Below are positions 18,204 through 29,200 of a stretch of DNA of 64,000 nt, one piece after another. Both the position numbers and the translations under genes were made by a program. The notes beneath the pieces are model-generated. The model was given only the letters and a program-made list of their open reading frames with translations, made no database searches and had not been told where the DNA came from. The first letter of the stretch is position 1. Each line of letters starts with the position of its first letter. Origin of the DNA: CAYFLR01 sp964343805 (GTDB lineage: Bacteria; Bdellovibrionota_B; Oligoflexia; CAYFLR01); assembly GCA_964343805.1 (NCBI GenBank), contig CAYFLR010000023.1:17000-80999 (forward strand), written 5' to 3'.

Positions 18204-18791
18204 ATGAAAAAACCAACGTTCGAAAAAAGTTTTGCCCTCCTTGCTTTGGGAGCATTCCTTATTTTTGCTATAGGTGGTGTGATGACTACTATTGTTCCTC
18301 CTTTAGTTGATAAGGATTTAACAACCCCTCGCCCTCATATGAAGCCCTATACCGCTCAGGAACTCCGAGGAATTGAAGTTTATAAATCAGAAGGCTGTGT
18401 ATATTGTCATACTCAACAGATTCGTCATTTAGAAGTGGATAGTAAACGCTATGGATGGAGACTGGTGGATGCTCCTTTTTCAGAAGCATGGGAGTATGCC
18501 TATGACCGGCCTCACTTTTTGGGTACCAAAAGAACGGGTCCAGATTTAGCAAGAGTCGGTGGTAAATATTCCTCTCAATGGCATTATGCTCATTTTAAAA
18601 ACCCTCGTAAAATGAGTGAGCATTTTAAAGGAAGTCGAGATCTTTACAGGGATTACTCAGTAATGCCTTCCTTTAATTACTTAACTGATCAGCAGATCGA
18701 AGATCTTACCGCTTACATTCAAACTCTGGGTCGTAATAAAAATTGGCGGAAAGATAAAGATGGCAATCCATTAAATGACTATGAACAATAA
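18204..18791 (+). CDS. ccoO: cbb3-type cytochrome oxidase subunit II (CcoO)
   Basis: A 195-residue monohaem cytochrome c with one N-terminal membrane helix (about 9-31). The haem site is CVYCH (C65) followed by the CcoO signature TQQIRHLEVDSKRYGW, and later GPDLARVGGKYS and a Met candidate in YSVMPSF. It carries electrons to the CcoN active site. GGAG lies upstream of the ATG, 22 bases after ccoN. Normally CcoP would also be present; here the next genes are a 48-residue membrane peptide and assembly factors. Confidence 0.95.
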   Translation: MKKPTFEKSFALLALGAFLIFAIGGVMTTIVPPLVDKDLTTPRPHMKPYTAQELRGIEVYKSEGCVYCHTQQIRHLEVDSKRYGWRLVDAPFSEAWEYAYDRPHFLGTKRTGPDLARVGGKYSSQWHYAHFKNPRKMSEHFKGSRDLYRDYSVMPSFNYLTDQQIEDLTAYIQTLGRNKNWRKDKDGNPLNDYEQ

Positions 18792-18810
18792 TTTCTTGGT
18801 GGAGTGACTT

Positions 18811-18957
18811 ATGACTGACAAAAAGACTGACGAAATGTTAGAGGAAACGGATGAGATCGAAGTTGCTGACCATGATATTGGTAAGCTCAATCTCTTTGTC
18901 TATGCTGTCATTGCTTCAGCAGCTCTCTATTACCTATTTTTCCATTTTTCTCCCTGA
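18811..18957 (+). CDS. Small single-helix membrane protein, CcoQ-like
   Basis: A 48-residue peptide: an acidic N-terminus (residues 1-25), one hydrophobic helix (about 26-44, LFVYAVIASAALYYLFF) and a very short tail. GGTGGAG stands before the ATG. Size and position directly after CcoO match CcoQ/FixQ, the small stabilising subunit of cbb3 oxidases, but sequence of this length cannot prove homology. It could instead be a remnant of the CcoP membrane anchor, since CcoP begins with a short acidic segment and a helix and no CcoP is encoded here. Confidence 0.6.
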   Translation: MTDKKTDEMLEETDEIEVADHDIGKLNLFVYAVIASAALYYLFFHFSP

Positions 18958-18971
18958 AAAGGTTTTCTCTT

Positions 18972-19652
18972 ATGATGCATCACGATCTTAGTTCCCCTAC
19001 CACCATTATCATGGCTCTCTTATCTGGCATGAGTTTTGGTTGGATGTCTCTTCCTCATTGTTATGCCATGTGTGGTCCTCTCCATACCTGTCTGGCATTT
19101 CAAAAGAAGAGTAAATTTCACTTTATGAATTTATCGGTACTAAATTTAGGCCGTATTTTGGGTTACACTCTCTTGGGTGCGGTGGCTGGACTTGCGGGTG
19201 GACTTCTCAACGAATCCATCAGTTGGCTGAAACCGGGTGGCCCCCACGGCAAGTTTCTCATGTTTCTATTTCCTGCCATTACACTTTTTATTTTTAGTTA
19301 TTATGGTTTTAAAAATAAAGGGGTGAAGTCCTCTTCTTTAAAAGGTTTTGGCGAGATTTTAAAAAAGAGTTCCAAAAAAGGAATTTTTGCCGTGGGATGC
19401 GCGAATAGTCTTATTCCCTGTGGTGTCCTTTGGGTGACCTATGCTGCAGCTGTTGGTACCACCTCCATTTTACTAGGTGCCCTTCTTCTTTTTGCTTACA
19501 GTTTCACTATTTCCTTTTTCATGCAATTAGGAATTTTTGTGGGCAGCACCACCGGAAAGAAACTGGGTGTCATTAATCAAAAGACTCTTCCTTGGATCTC
19601 CCTCACTATCGGTTTAGCTTACCTCTCTGTTTTTGCCGTGAAGATGGTTTAG
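18972..19652 (+). CDS. SafE/UreH-like membrane protein of the cbb3 cluster
   Basis: A 226-residue integral membrane protein with about six hydrophobic helices. Near the N-terminus it has the cysteine/histidine motif SLPHCYAMCGPLHTC that is typical of the sulfite-exporter TauE/SafE-like (UreH/DsbD-type transmembrane) proteins found beside ccoI and ccoS in many genomes. A second conserved patch, CANSLIPCGVLWVTYAAA, places a Cys pair in the middle of the protein. These proteins are thought to help copper or thiol handling during oxidase biogenesis. It lies 14 bases after the CcoQ-like gene and 15 before ccoI, so it is clearly in the operon. Family assignment is good, function is inferred. Confidence 0.8.
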   Translation: MMHHDLSSPTTIIMALLSGMSFGWMSLPHCYAMCGPLHTCLAFQKKSKFHFMNLSVLNLGRILGYTLLGAVAGLAGGLLNESISWLKPGGPHGKFLMFLFPAITLFIFSYYGFKNKGVKSSSLKGFGEILKKSSKKGIFAVGCANSLIPCGVLWVTYAAAVGTTSILLGALLLFAYSFTISFFMQLGIFVGSTTGKKLGVINQKTLPWISLTIGLAYLSVFAVKMV

Positions 19653-19667
19653 CAAGGGCCCCTTTTC

Positions 19668-22013
19668 ATGACCTTAAAAAACTGCCTCACCTGTGAGCGT
19701 GAAATAAACTCTAACCTAGATGAAGAATTTTGCTGTAACGGATGTAAAGCGGTTTATCAGGTCTTAGATGAGATGGAGCTGGAAGGGGAGGATAAAAAGC
19801 AAAAAAAAGAGGCGCTCTTAAGCGCCGTCTTAAGTCCTCTTCCCACAAAAGATAAATTGATCAATGATTTTTCTACGGAAATAGATAGTGACTCATCCTT
19901 AGATCTTTCTGCCGATGTGGTGGAAGAAAATTTAATTGTCAGTGGAATGGTTTGTCCCGCCTGCACTTGGATTATTCATCATACCTTATCCCAATTACCG
20001 GGTGTTCATAATGTGAATGTGAATTTTATTTCTGAGAGTGTTCGCATCAGTTTTGATCCTATGCAGACCGGTCTTGATAAAATCAAAACTCAGATTTCCT
20101 CTTTGGGTTATTACCTTAGAGAGTCAAAACAGGATATTCCCAACTATAACTACTATGGCTTTGGTATCGGCTGGTTTTTAACTATGAATGTGATGATGCT
20201 CTCCTTTGTGGTTTATTCCGCTGAATCCTGGCAAGTGCCCAAATCTATGCAGCTCGTGTGTTCCATTCTGCTGCTGCTCTTCGCTTTTTTAGTTCCCATA
20301 ATTGCCGCTAAAGACACCATTAAAAAAGGTGTGCAGCAGATGCGTTTTTTACGCTTTCGCATGGAAAGTTTGATTGTTCTTTCCACCAGCACTGCTTTTA
20401 TTTACTCCCTGTACTCCATCTATAGAAAAGACTTTCCTCACCTCTACTTTGAGGTGGTCTGTCTGCTCCTCATGCTGATTGAAACCGGAAATTTGATCTC
20501 CTTTGCCTTTTATCAAAAGCTGCGAATTCGCATGAACCGCCTGCTCGATTGTCTTCCCAAAAAGGTGCGCATCGTTCATGAAGGAAAGCCTGTTACTTTC
20601 AAACCGGCCAGTGAACTGCAGGCTTTTGATCTTTTTAAAGTCCTGCAGGGCGAAGTTTTGCCCATCAATGGCATTGTAGTGGGAGAGAGTGAATTTGATT
20701 ACAGTGTGATTACCGGAGAGAGTAGTTCTATCCGACTTAAAGAAGGTCATTTTGTTCCTTCAGGAGCAAAACTTATCTCTTCTGAAGCCACTCTTTTAGT
20801 CCCTGCTGAAGGAGTGAAATCCTTTTTAGAAGAGCTGGTGGAAAATACCTTTTCTGCTTTCAACACCTTTGGAGACACTTACTCCACTGGTGATAAGATC
20901 TCTCGCCTTTTTGTCCCTATCATTTTGTTGATTGCCACCTCAACTTTTGTTTATTACTTCTCCTTCCATGGTTTTGAAGCAGCCTTAGTTAGTTTTTTGC
21001 GAGTGATGATTGTTTCTTGTCCTTGTGTTTTTGGCATTGCTGAGCCCTTAGTTTTCACTCTAGCGGTAGATAAAATGAGGAGGCAAGGCATCCAAGTGAT
21101 CAATGGAAACACCCTGAAGCAAGAGCCGGATACTATTATCTTTGATAAAACCGGAACACTTACCAAGTCGCAGTTGGTGGTGGAAAAGATTCATTGGCTC
21201 ACCGAGGAAAAGTCTCTCTACCTAGATATTCTTTCCTCTTTAGAAAACGGGGTAGAGCATCCTTTGGCGCGAACCTTGATGACCTTAGGAAAAAAGGTGA
21301 CCATTTCGAATCGACTTATTCACTCAGACAGCATCACTGGAGATTTTAAACAAGTTACCTATCGTTGTGGCAGTATCGATTACTATAAAGCATCTTCAGC
21401 TGTTGAACCTTTTTTAAATTCACCCAATACCTTGGTGGCTTTTGGGGATAAAGAGCACTGCCTTCTTATTATAGAACTATCTGATCCTCTGCGTGAGGAG
21501 TCAGCAGAGACCGTGGCCTCTTTACAGAAATTAAAGAAAAAAGTGGTAATCAGTTCGGGAGATCGCGCTGCCATTGTAGAAAAGATTGCTAGAAAGTTAG
21601 ATGTGTCGGAATTTCATAGCTCCATGACCCCCGAAAGTAAACAAAAACTGATCAGCACCATGCAACAATCGGGTCGGGGAGTGATGATGGTGGGAGATGG
21701 CATCAATGATGCGGGTTCCCTGGCTGCTGCTGATTTCGGACTATCGGTTTTTTCAGGACAATTGCCCACCAAAATGACTGCAGATGCGATTTTACTGTCC
21801 AATGATTTAAAAACCATCCCTCTTATTTTCAATTTTATTCATCATATTAAGCGCAAAGTTTTCACTAATTACTTCTGGGCTTTTCTTTATAATATTGTGG
21901 GCATTACTTTGGCGGTGATGGGGAAACTGTCTCCCTCTTTTTGTGCCTATGGCATGGCTTTTAGTAATACGGTGGTGCTACTCAACTCCACCTATTGGAA
22001 AAAAGTGAAATAA
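19668..22013 (+). CDS. ccoI: CcoI-type copper-transporting P-type ATPase
   Basis: A 781-residue P1B-type ATPase. N-terminal CcoI-type Cys motifs (CLTCE and FCCNGCKAVYQVL) are followed by a heavy-metal-associated domain with GMVCPAC (C96, C99), membrane helices, the transmembrane metal site CPC (C451-C453), the phosphorylated Asp D493 in DKTGTLT and the hinge GDGINDA (about 677). Such ATPases export Cu(I) to the periplasmic side for loading into CcoN. It ends the respiratory operon, converging on a lipoprotein gene with a single base between stop codons. Motifs are all intact, so it should be active. Confidence 0.93.
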   Translation: MTLKNCLTCEREINSNLDEEFCCNGCKAVYQVLDEMELEGEDKKQKKEALLSAVLSPLPTKDKLINDFSTEIDSDSSLDLSADVVEENLIVSGMVCPACTWIIHHTLSQLPGVHNVNVNFISESVRISFDPMQTGLDKIKTQISSLGYYLRESKQDIPNYNYYGFGIGWFLTMNVMMLSFVVYSAESWQVPKSMQLVCSILLLLFAFLVPIIAAKDTIKKGVQQMRFLRFRMESLIVLSTSTAFIYSLYSIYRKDFPHLYFEVVCLLLMLIETGNLISFAFYQKLRIRMNRLLDCLPKKVRIVHEGKPVTFKPASELQAFDLFKVLQGEVLPINGIVVGESEFDYSVITGESSSIRLKEGHFVPSGAKLISSEATLLVPAEGVKSFLEELVENTFSAFNTFGDTYSTGDKISRLFVPIILLIATSTFVYYFSFHGFEAALVSFLRVMIVSCPCVFGIAEPLVFTLAVDKMRRQGIQVINGNTLKQEPDTIIFDKTGTLTKSQLVVEKIHWLTEEKSLYLDILSSLENGVEHPLARTLMTLGKKVTISNRLIHSDSITGDFKQVTYRCGSIDYYKASSAVEPFLNSPNTLVAFGDKEHCLLIIELSDPLREESAETVASLQKLKKKVVISSGDRAAIVEKIARKLDVSEFHSSMTPESKQKLISTMQQSGRGVMMVGDGINDAGSLAAADFGLSVFSGQLPTKMTADAILLSNDLKTIPLIFNFIHHIKRKVFTNYFWAFLYNIVGITLAVMGKLSPSFCAYGMAFSNTVVLLNSTYWKKVK

Positions 22014-22014
22014 C

Positions 22015-22812
22015 CTATTTTTTCTTTTTAAAAGACTTCTTTTTAAATACCGGTCCTTTGGCTCCAGGACTATAAAGATACCAGAGGCTGGCTTTCCGTG
22101 ATTTGGGATTGTTCCATTTTGATTTGGTGAGCTTGGAATTCGAATAGAAATGGATCATGTCCACATCTTCATCACGATTGGTATCGGTTTCAATCCGTTC
22201 TATGAGTCCTCTTTTGAAAAAATAAGTGGCATCTACTTTTTTATCGCCATTATAGTCCCAGGTTATTTTCTCTATGAGATTGTTTCTATAATAAATGAAA
22301 TTATCTGGCTTTCCATTTTTATTGGTGTCAATGGCCGCACTCACTAAATCACCTTTATCAAAAAGTTCCCAATAGTCGAGTTTGCCATCAAAATTGGTGT
22401 CTTTGGAAATCTTGACAATGGCTCCATTGTTGTATTCGAAAAAGTAATCAAATCGGCTATCAAAGTTGAAGTCCACACTGGTTTGCACCAGTTGTTTATC
22501 TTCGTATTTGTAGAGATAATCAATTTTTCCATCCCCATTGCGATCCACTGACTCTTTCACTAGGATTCCTTTTTCATATTGCATCCATAAATCCATCTTG
22601 CCATCAAAATCACTGTCTTTAGCGGTTTTATACTTTCGACCCTTCAAGTAGTAGTCTTTCACGTCCACTTTTGAGTCGGTGTTGGTATCAGTTTCAATGA
22701 CGATCTGATACTTGGCATTGGAACTGGGCGATTTATCATCCCAAGCATTGCTGCTGGCACAACTATTTAACACGAATAGGCTGATAATAAAAAAGGCTAA
22801 ACGATTCTGCAT
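22015..22812 (-). CDS. Lipoprotein with eight calcium-loop-like repeats
   Basis: A 265-residue lipoprotein (lipobox LNSC, Cys 18) made almost wholly of eight repeats of about 22 residues. Each has a loop of the form D-x-N-x-D-x-x-x-D followed by an aromatic-rich beta segment ending in G: examples are DRNGDGKID, DTNFDGKLD, DYNGDKKVD and DTNRDEDVD. The loop resembles dockerin/EF-hand calcium loops, and the aromatic strands suggest a repeat beta fold. The C-terminus is very basic (KKKSFKKKK). GGAGG precedes the ATG. The gene is divergent from the giant-protein operon across a 434-bp gap, so the two may share regulation. Calcium binding is inferred from the motif. Confidence 0.75.
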   Translation of the reverse strand: MQNRLAFFIISLFVLNSCASSNAWDDKSPSSNAKYQIVIETDTNTDSKVDVKDYYLKGRKYKTAKDSDFDGKMDLWMQYEKGILVKESVDRNGDGKIDYLYKYEDKQLVQTSVDFNFDSRFDYFFEYNNGAIVKISKDTNFDGKLDYWELFDKGDLVSAAIDTNKNGKPDNFIYYRNNLIEKITWDYNGDKKVDATYFFKRGLIERIETDTNRDEDVDMIHFYSNSKLTKSKWNNPKSRKASLWYLYSPGAKGPVFKKKSFKKKK

Positions 22813-23246
22813 ATTTCCTCCGCAAATGGTGCAATAACCTATCGGAAATATTTTGAAAAGTTTAACTCCAATTTTCCGCGCACCTTAAAAATTAAATCTC
22901 CCTAATTACCTAACCCTCTCCTTTCAAGGCTGCTGTCAAATCTTTTGACAAAATGTCTATGTATTTGACAAATTATCAATTAAATTAAAAAATTTAAAAA
23001 AAATTACATTTAGAAAAATTAATTTTTGGTGGTCAGGTAAATAAAAAAAGGCTTTAGCAGAAAATTTAAGTCACCAAAAAAGGTACAGAAATTCATAAAA
23101 ATAACCCGCTAATTTGATTGGTATTAAACTTCCTCTTAAAGTTCCTCGTTTTTTAGTCCGTATACTAAAGAATAAGCTTAAATTGTTTATTTAACCGCGA
23201 TGGATTTCTCTATTAAAAAGAGAGTCTGCGGAATAAAGGGATTAGT
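22813..23246. promoter_or_regulatory. Divergent AT-rich intergenic region with inverted repeats
   Basis: A 434-bp gene-free stretch between the calcium-loop lipoprotein (minus) and the giant-protein operon (plus). It holds a compact perfect inverted repeat TGTCAAA-TCT-TTTGACA at 22934-22950, with a further TTTGACA at 22964-22970, and a longer-range pair TTTTTGGTG (23023-23031) with CACCAAAAA (23072-23080). Around 22970-23020 there are A/T tracts. No open frame with a ribosome site was found. The compact palindrome has the size of a dimeric-regulator operator. Confidence 0.45.
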
Positions 23247-26200
23247 TTGACTTTTTCACTTCAAATCATCCTATCTTTAATTCTTCTAGGATCCTTCCTA
23301 ACTTGCTCATTGGAGCGCCCAGAAACGGCTCTGCATGAAGATGCCGTGAAGAAAAGTAACTGGGAAATCCTGGCTCAAAACATTGTGCCAGCCAATCGAG
23401 CGTCACGTATTCCTGTCACTTCAAGAGTCGAATTTACTCTCACTGGATCAGCACTCTTTGTGCCCACCGAAGCCTTTGCTCTTATCAAAGTGGATAAAGA
23501 TGGTAAGGAGGTTGCGCCCATCGAAACCGTCATTGAATATGACACCGAGGCCAATCATATTACCCTATACGGGAAGAAACCTCTCCCGCCCACTTCACTC
23601 ATTGGAATTAAGCTACTTAAGCCCATTGAGATGGAGTCAGGAGACTTGATTGAAAGCTTTGAGGGGTACATTTTCTCTACCACCTTTGGTGCTAATTTTA
23701 AAAATCTCATTGTTTACCCCAATATGTCCCCTTCTAATCGCAGTGCTATTAGTGTCAGTGGAAATCTATCTTTGGCTAAAAAAGGATATTTGCGAATCCT
23801 GAAAGATGGTGAACCCTACCTCAATAAGCCATTTAAAGTAGAAGAGGCCACCGCCGGATTCGCTATCGATAGTGCCTTAGAAAAAGAGAGTGCTCATTAT
23901 CACATTGAATTAGTGCCAGTGGATGAATTAGGAGCTGAATTTCTCTCCACCGTCATCTTTGAAGATCTTTATATTGATACCATCGCCCCGGTGAGACCGC
24001 AAGAAGTTGAAATTCTTGCTAAAAATCCCACTAATAACAAGGTGCTAAAAATCAAAGGAAAAGCAGAACCAGGAACCTCCGTCTACCTCTATCATCGGAG
24101 TGCCCTGCTTTCCGTTTCCGTGATTCCTTATGATAAGCCCCTTTCTAATAATAGTAATAATAAAATGTACCTCACCGAAGAAGGGGGTTCCAATAATAAC
24201 GAGTATTACAATAATAATGAAAACAGTGAAATAGAATCCTTAGATAACACCAATGATGTCATTGAAGAAAATATCCAAGAAGAAGACCTTGCCAATGTGA
24301 CCTTGGTCCCCTTCGAAATCTCCACTCCGCCCATGCTCGATGGTCTTTACACATTTAAATTAAGATCCAAAGATATAGCCGGAAATTATAGTGGAACCAC
24401 CGAAACCGAAGAAATCTTGATCAGTACCTCACGGCCTCCTCCTCCGGTTGTCATGGCTATCAATCCACCGCCTCCTTCTAATGTAATGCCCGAAATTTCT
24501 CTGGGAGTGGATGAAGATGTGGTGCGTATGGAATTCTATATGCATGATTATCTTCTTCAAGTTATTGACATGCCGTCCCATGATGGAAGCCTTTTATTGA
24601 AAGTTCCAAAGTTAGAGGAATTAGCCAAAGGCTTAAAATCTGAGGTTTATGGATTTTATCCCTTGCAAGATGGTTTTTATAAATTCTCAGTGATTGCCTA
24701 TGATAAATCAGGCAATCCCAGTGCCACCAAACTCATTCATGAAGCCTATCTCTATGACACCACCCCACCGGTGGTGACCATTGGTAAAATCGACCCAGAT
24801 ACCATCACCATGTTCGGAATGATCCAAACCACCAATGTGGCCTACGAGGTGGATGAGGAGTCCGAAGTTATCTATGAAATTAATGGTAATAAGTATCCTC
24901 CCGCTCGTATGGAACCGGGAGTGAAAGCCTCACAAGAGGTAGATGCCTTAGGTGGCGATGTCTATGAAGATAAAGACTCGGTTATAACCATTAAAGCTAA
25001 AGATGATGCAGGTAATGTGGGAGAAGCCACTGCTCTTATCCATATTGATAACGACCCACCTCAAGGGACTTTTGATTTATCAGGAGGAGGAAATCCCTTT
25101 GAGGCCGATTTTGAAATCTACTTCGGCCCCGATGAAAATGGGGACATTATTAAAAAGTCACGAGGAATTTTAAAGTGGAAACTGGCTGAACCAGAACCTG
25201 GAATTATTATTAAGCTGGGATACCTAAATGGGAAAGAGCCAGAAATTTGGAACGAAGCAGTGCCGCTCACTGCCAACCTCGGAATTGTCCCCTATGTGGA
25301 TGGTCAGCCGCCCACCAGCTTTTTGGATGTAGGTGAAACTAGATATGGTCTGCCCAGCGGGGCGGAAAGAGGATATATCATTATTGCCTGTGACCGGCTG
25401 TTTAATTGCACTCCTGGCTTAACGGGTATAATTACTACACCTGATGTAATTCCTCCAGATGTAGACTTGGTTCAAGGTGGATCTAATGTCTTACCTAAAA
25501 TGAAAAATGCGATGAGAATGGCTAAGGGAGGAGATTCCATCCTTTATACCTTCTATACCAATGAGCCGCTTGATTTAGATAAATCCTTTATGACCATTAG
25601 TCATATTTGGAACCGAAATAGAGACACCGGAATGCCTGACCCTGATAATGTGGACAATGGTGGAATGGGAGATAAAGTCTTTAATTTTACCATCGCCAAG
25701 AAGACTTTTACTAACGATCAGGGGGTCGTAGAAATCATACCTAATGCTTATGAGTTAAGCACCAGCGTCACAGCTGAGTTTGTGGATGGTGAGTATTATC
25801 CCTATATCTATGCCTGTGACTTAAGTGATAACTGCACTAAGTTTGTCAATTACTTTGATCTGGGTAAAAAGTACCCGAAACTGACCTTTCGAGTGGACAA
25901 GATTCCTCCTCCTTATCCCCTCATTCTGGATATGATCCTACTCCAATCTTCTCGTGATGGTTCTTATTTTTCTGAATTCCCACCCGGAGGACCAGATCCA
26001 GATACCAATTATGCCTCTTTGGGCCCTGATTCTGAATTTAAGGTCTATGTGGAGTGCCCTGGAACTCTTATTACCTATTTAAAACCTTTAGATGTGCAAT
26101 CAGATAATGTAACATCACCACTCACAGCGGCTGACATGAATGCCGATCTCGATGCTCCAGTCACTGAACCGATCCAAGAGAAGTTAAAAGATTACACCTC

Positions 26201-29200
26201 TTGGCAGTCAGAAGTAATATTTGATAGTAAATACGTGAGTGATTGTCCCGATAGACCACTTTTCCCCAAAGAGCCCGGCCCCATACCTTCTGGAACTATG
26301 GTGAAAAGAAAGTTTGATTTTTCCAAAAAACAAACTGTTGTTGAATATAGAACCAATGAGCCTAATATTCCCATTGAGCTAGGGGATGGATCTTACGTGG
26401 TGAAGATGATCTCGATTGATGGGGCGGGCAATGATGGGTTTTATTCGCTTGTGCAAGCGGATGATTATATTACCACCCAAACAGAACTAGAAGCCACTTA
26501 CGGTATTGATCTTTCTCACCCAGATATTGACTACCAGTTTTTACCTGAGACTGCGAATGCAACTATTGAAGAGCAACTCACCACCCGAGGTTATTCAGCT
26601 GGGGATGCTGACACCTATGCACAGAACTATGCCGACAGTATTGATTTAAGCACCAATCCTCATCTCTTTGGCCGTAAATTTTCCATGAATATAGCGATTC
26701 CCACAGGAGCCAGAAGGTGTTTTACATCTACACCCTATGCAGCTACTTTAAATCGGGCAACCTTAGATATTACGAATCAGACTGATCTAGATAAGTGGCT
26801 TTGTTATAAAAGAGTGCAACAGGATCTCACCTCAGTGGTGCCGAATGAAGCTGAGAAGCAGTGTCACATGCTCTTTTTAAATGAAACAAATTATAAATTT
26901 ATGGAGGATGAGGATCCTCGCTATATTATGCCTCCTGCTGCAAGGGAGCAGGTTTGGGATACCAGCGGAACACTTGAATTTGATAACTCTTCTACTCTGC
27001 TTACTAACAAAAAGAGCACTTGCTATACTAAATTGTATGGAATAACTGATATTGGCCCTGATTGTGTTTATGATCAAGAGTTTGCTACCCGTCCTATAGT
27101 GTTTAAAGACTTTATCTATTTTAAAGATGGGGGGGATAAATGGGCGGGTATTGATAATGATATCTATTGGATGATGCAACCCATACCTACTTTGAAGGTG
27201 ATGGTGCACGATCCTAACGGAACTGATTTCATCCCTGATCCAGTTGCGAGTAGAACGCCTGGTAGAAGAGAGCAAGAAGAAGAGCCTATTGAGGTTTATT
27301 TTGACAGTGCATCAAGTTTAGATACTTTGCAGGCCTATGATGAGCCGGTGGCTCTTTGTGATAACGATCGGCAGTGCTTTCAAGCGGTAAAAGACCCCGA
27401 TGGCTATGGTCTTTTAAAATACAAAGCCTTTACCATTGACCCTTATCAAAGAATGGGAAACACCCGTTACACGGACTTTGTAGATACAGATAGTAATCTG
27501 CTACTCGATTTTCTCCATCCCAATGTGGATGCGGGAGACCCTTTAAACCCAGATTTTGCCAAGGCCTCCGGGGTCTGGGAACTCTATTTACAAATTTTTG
27601 ATCGTGAAGACAAGGGTAAAGCGATTAAAGGTGTGGATGATTTTCCAGCGGTTCCTAATGGTTTGATTGATTATGGTAAGCAAAATTACTTTTTAAAGCC
27701 AGCTCAATACACCACTGTTTATTCACCTCGTTTTGCAGATATTGTCTGTGCTCCCAAGCCCGGTACTACTTCTGAGTATTGTTATATTCGTTCCAATGTA
27801 GAGTTTGCTCGAATTCCTATTGAGTATAAATGTTTTACCCATGATACTTCTTCATCTCCTCTTTGTAAGACTAATAAAGTATCTGATGGTCAAGGGGGCT
27901 ATTACTGGGTCAACTATGTGAATAGTGCTATGCTCAGTTTTATTTTCAGAGAAGAAGGAGGCGAAGTGCCTGCTTCTTATCCATTTACACCTGAACTCAC
28001 TAAACCCTTTGTTATTTGTAAAGGTGCGGATGGAGATTATGCTCAATGTTATCTCCCTGAGGGTTCACCTCCCTATCAGCAGATCACCTACCAGAGTTTG
28101 GTTGATCTTACTGAAACCACCTCGGCCACTTTGGTGGAGCTCATGAAAACCCATATCTGTCATGAAGATGGGGACTGCTTTAAGATTGATGTAAGGAAAG
28201 GTCCATTCAGCCAAATCACCAGAGAGAAAGATTGTTATCTCCCCACCGTCGGTGGCCCTGATACCCCAGAAATAGGGCACTGCCGAGTTCCGGCCTACAA
28301 TGTCTATGATACGGGGACTAGCAGTCCTTCTAATCCTATGAATTATCTAGAATTGGTTTGTAATAGCCTAGGTAAGTGTTATCATATGCTTTATAAAAAC
28401 GGTTCAGGAGATTATGGACCTCCTTTAGATACGGATCCTAGCTGGACCCCGGTGCAAGTGGTGGATAACGATGATCTGGGTTGCTGGGTAGAAAAAGCTG
28501 ATGAAGGGGGAACCTCCAGCAATGATTGCATCGCCTATTATGGAGATGTGACCGTCACTCCTCCCGATTCGAATCACATGGGTAAAATTCCCGACCTGGT
28601 TTGTGATAAGCCGGGCTACAATATAATCAATTGGACCACCTTCCAAACAAAGAGTGAGGCCGATGGTAAGGGTGAGACTCACTGTTTTCAACCTAATGAC
28701 ACTTCCTACGGTGGAATCAACAGTGAGCTATATCCGGAATATATACTAAAAAGTGGCAGCCCCTATGTGGGTGAAAAAAGCTTTCATTATGCGGACAGTC
28801 AGGTGATCTGTGAAGGGGACCCCAGTGTGAAAGACATTAAGTCTTTTGTCCCCATGATTCGTCCCTATGATGTGGTGAGTTTACCTCCTAACTCCTATAA
28901 TTGGACCTTTTCCTATCAAATGTATGATTTAACCGACATTGATGGTTCTGGACTTTTTACCACTTTTAAGCAGATGATCACCGGCGGCCTTGGTCCAGGT
29001 AATAATATAGCTAGTTACCTAGGCTTTGTATTGGTCACTGATGTGGCGGGTAACACTAGCCCGGTTATGAATGGGGGCAACAAAGGCAATGCGGAGCCCA
29101 TAAAAATTGCAAATTGGAGATACCATCCCAATCCCCCAACCCTCATGGGTGCCAATATTGAAACTCATTATCAAAAGTATGGTTTTGGTAAGAACAAATC

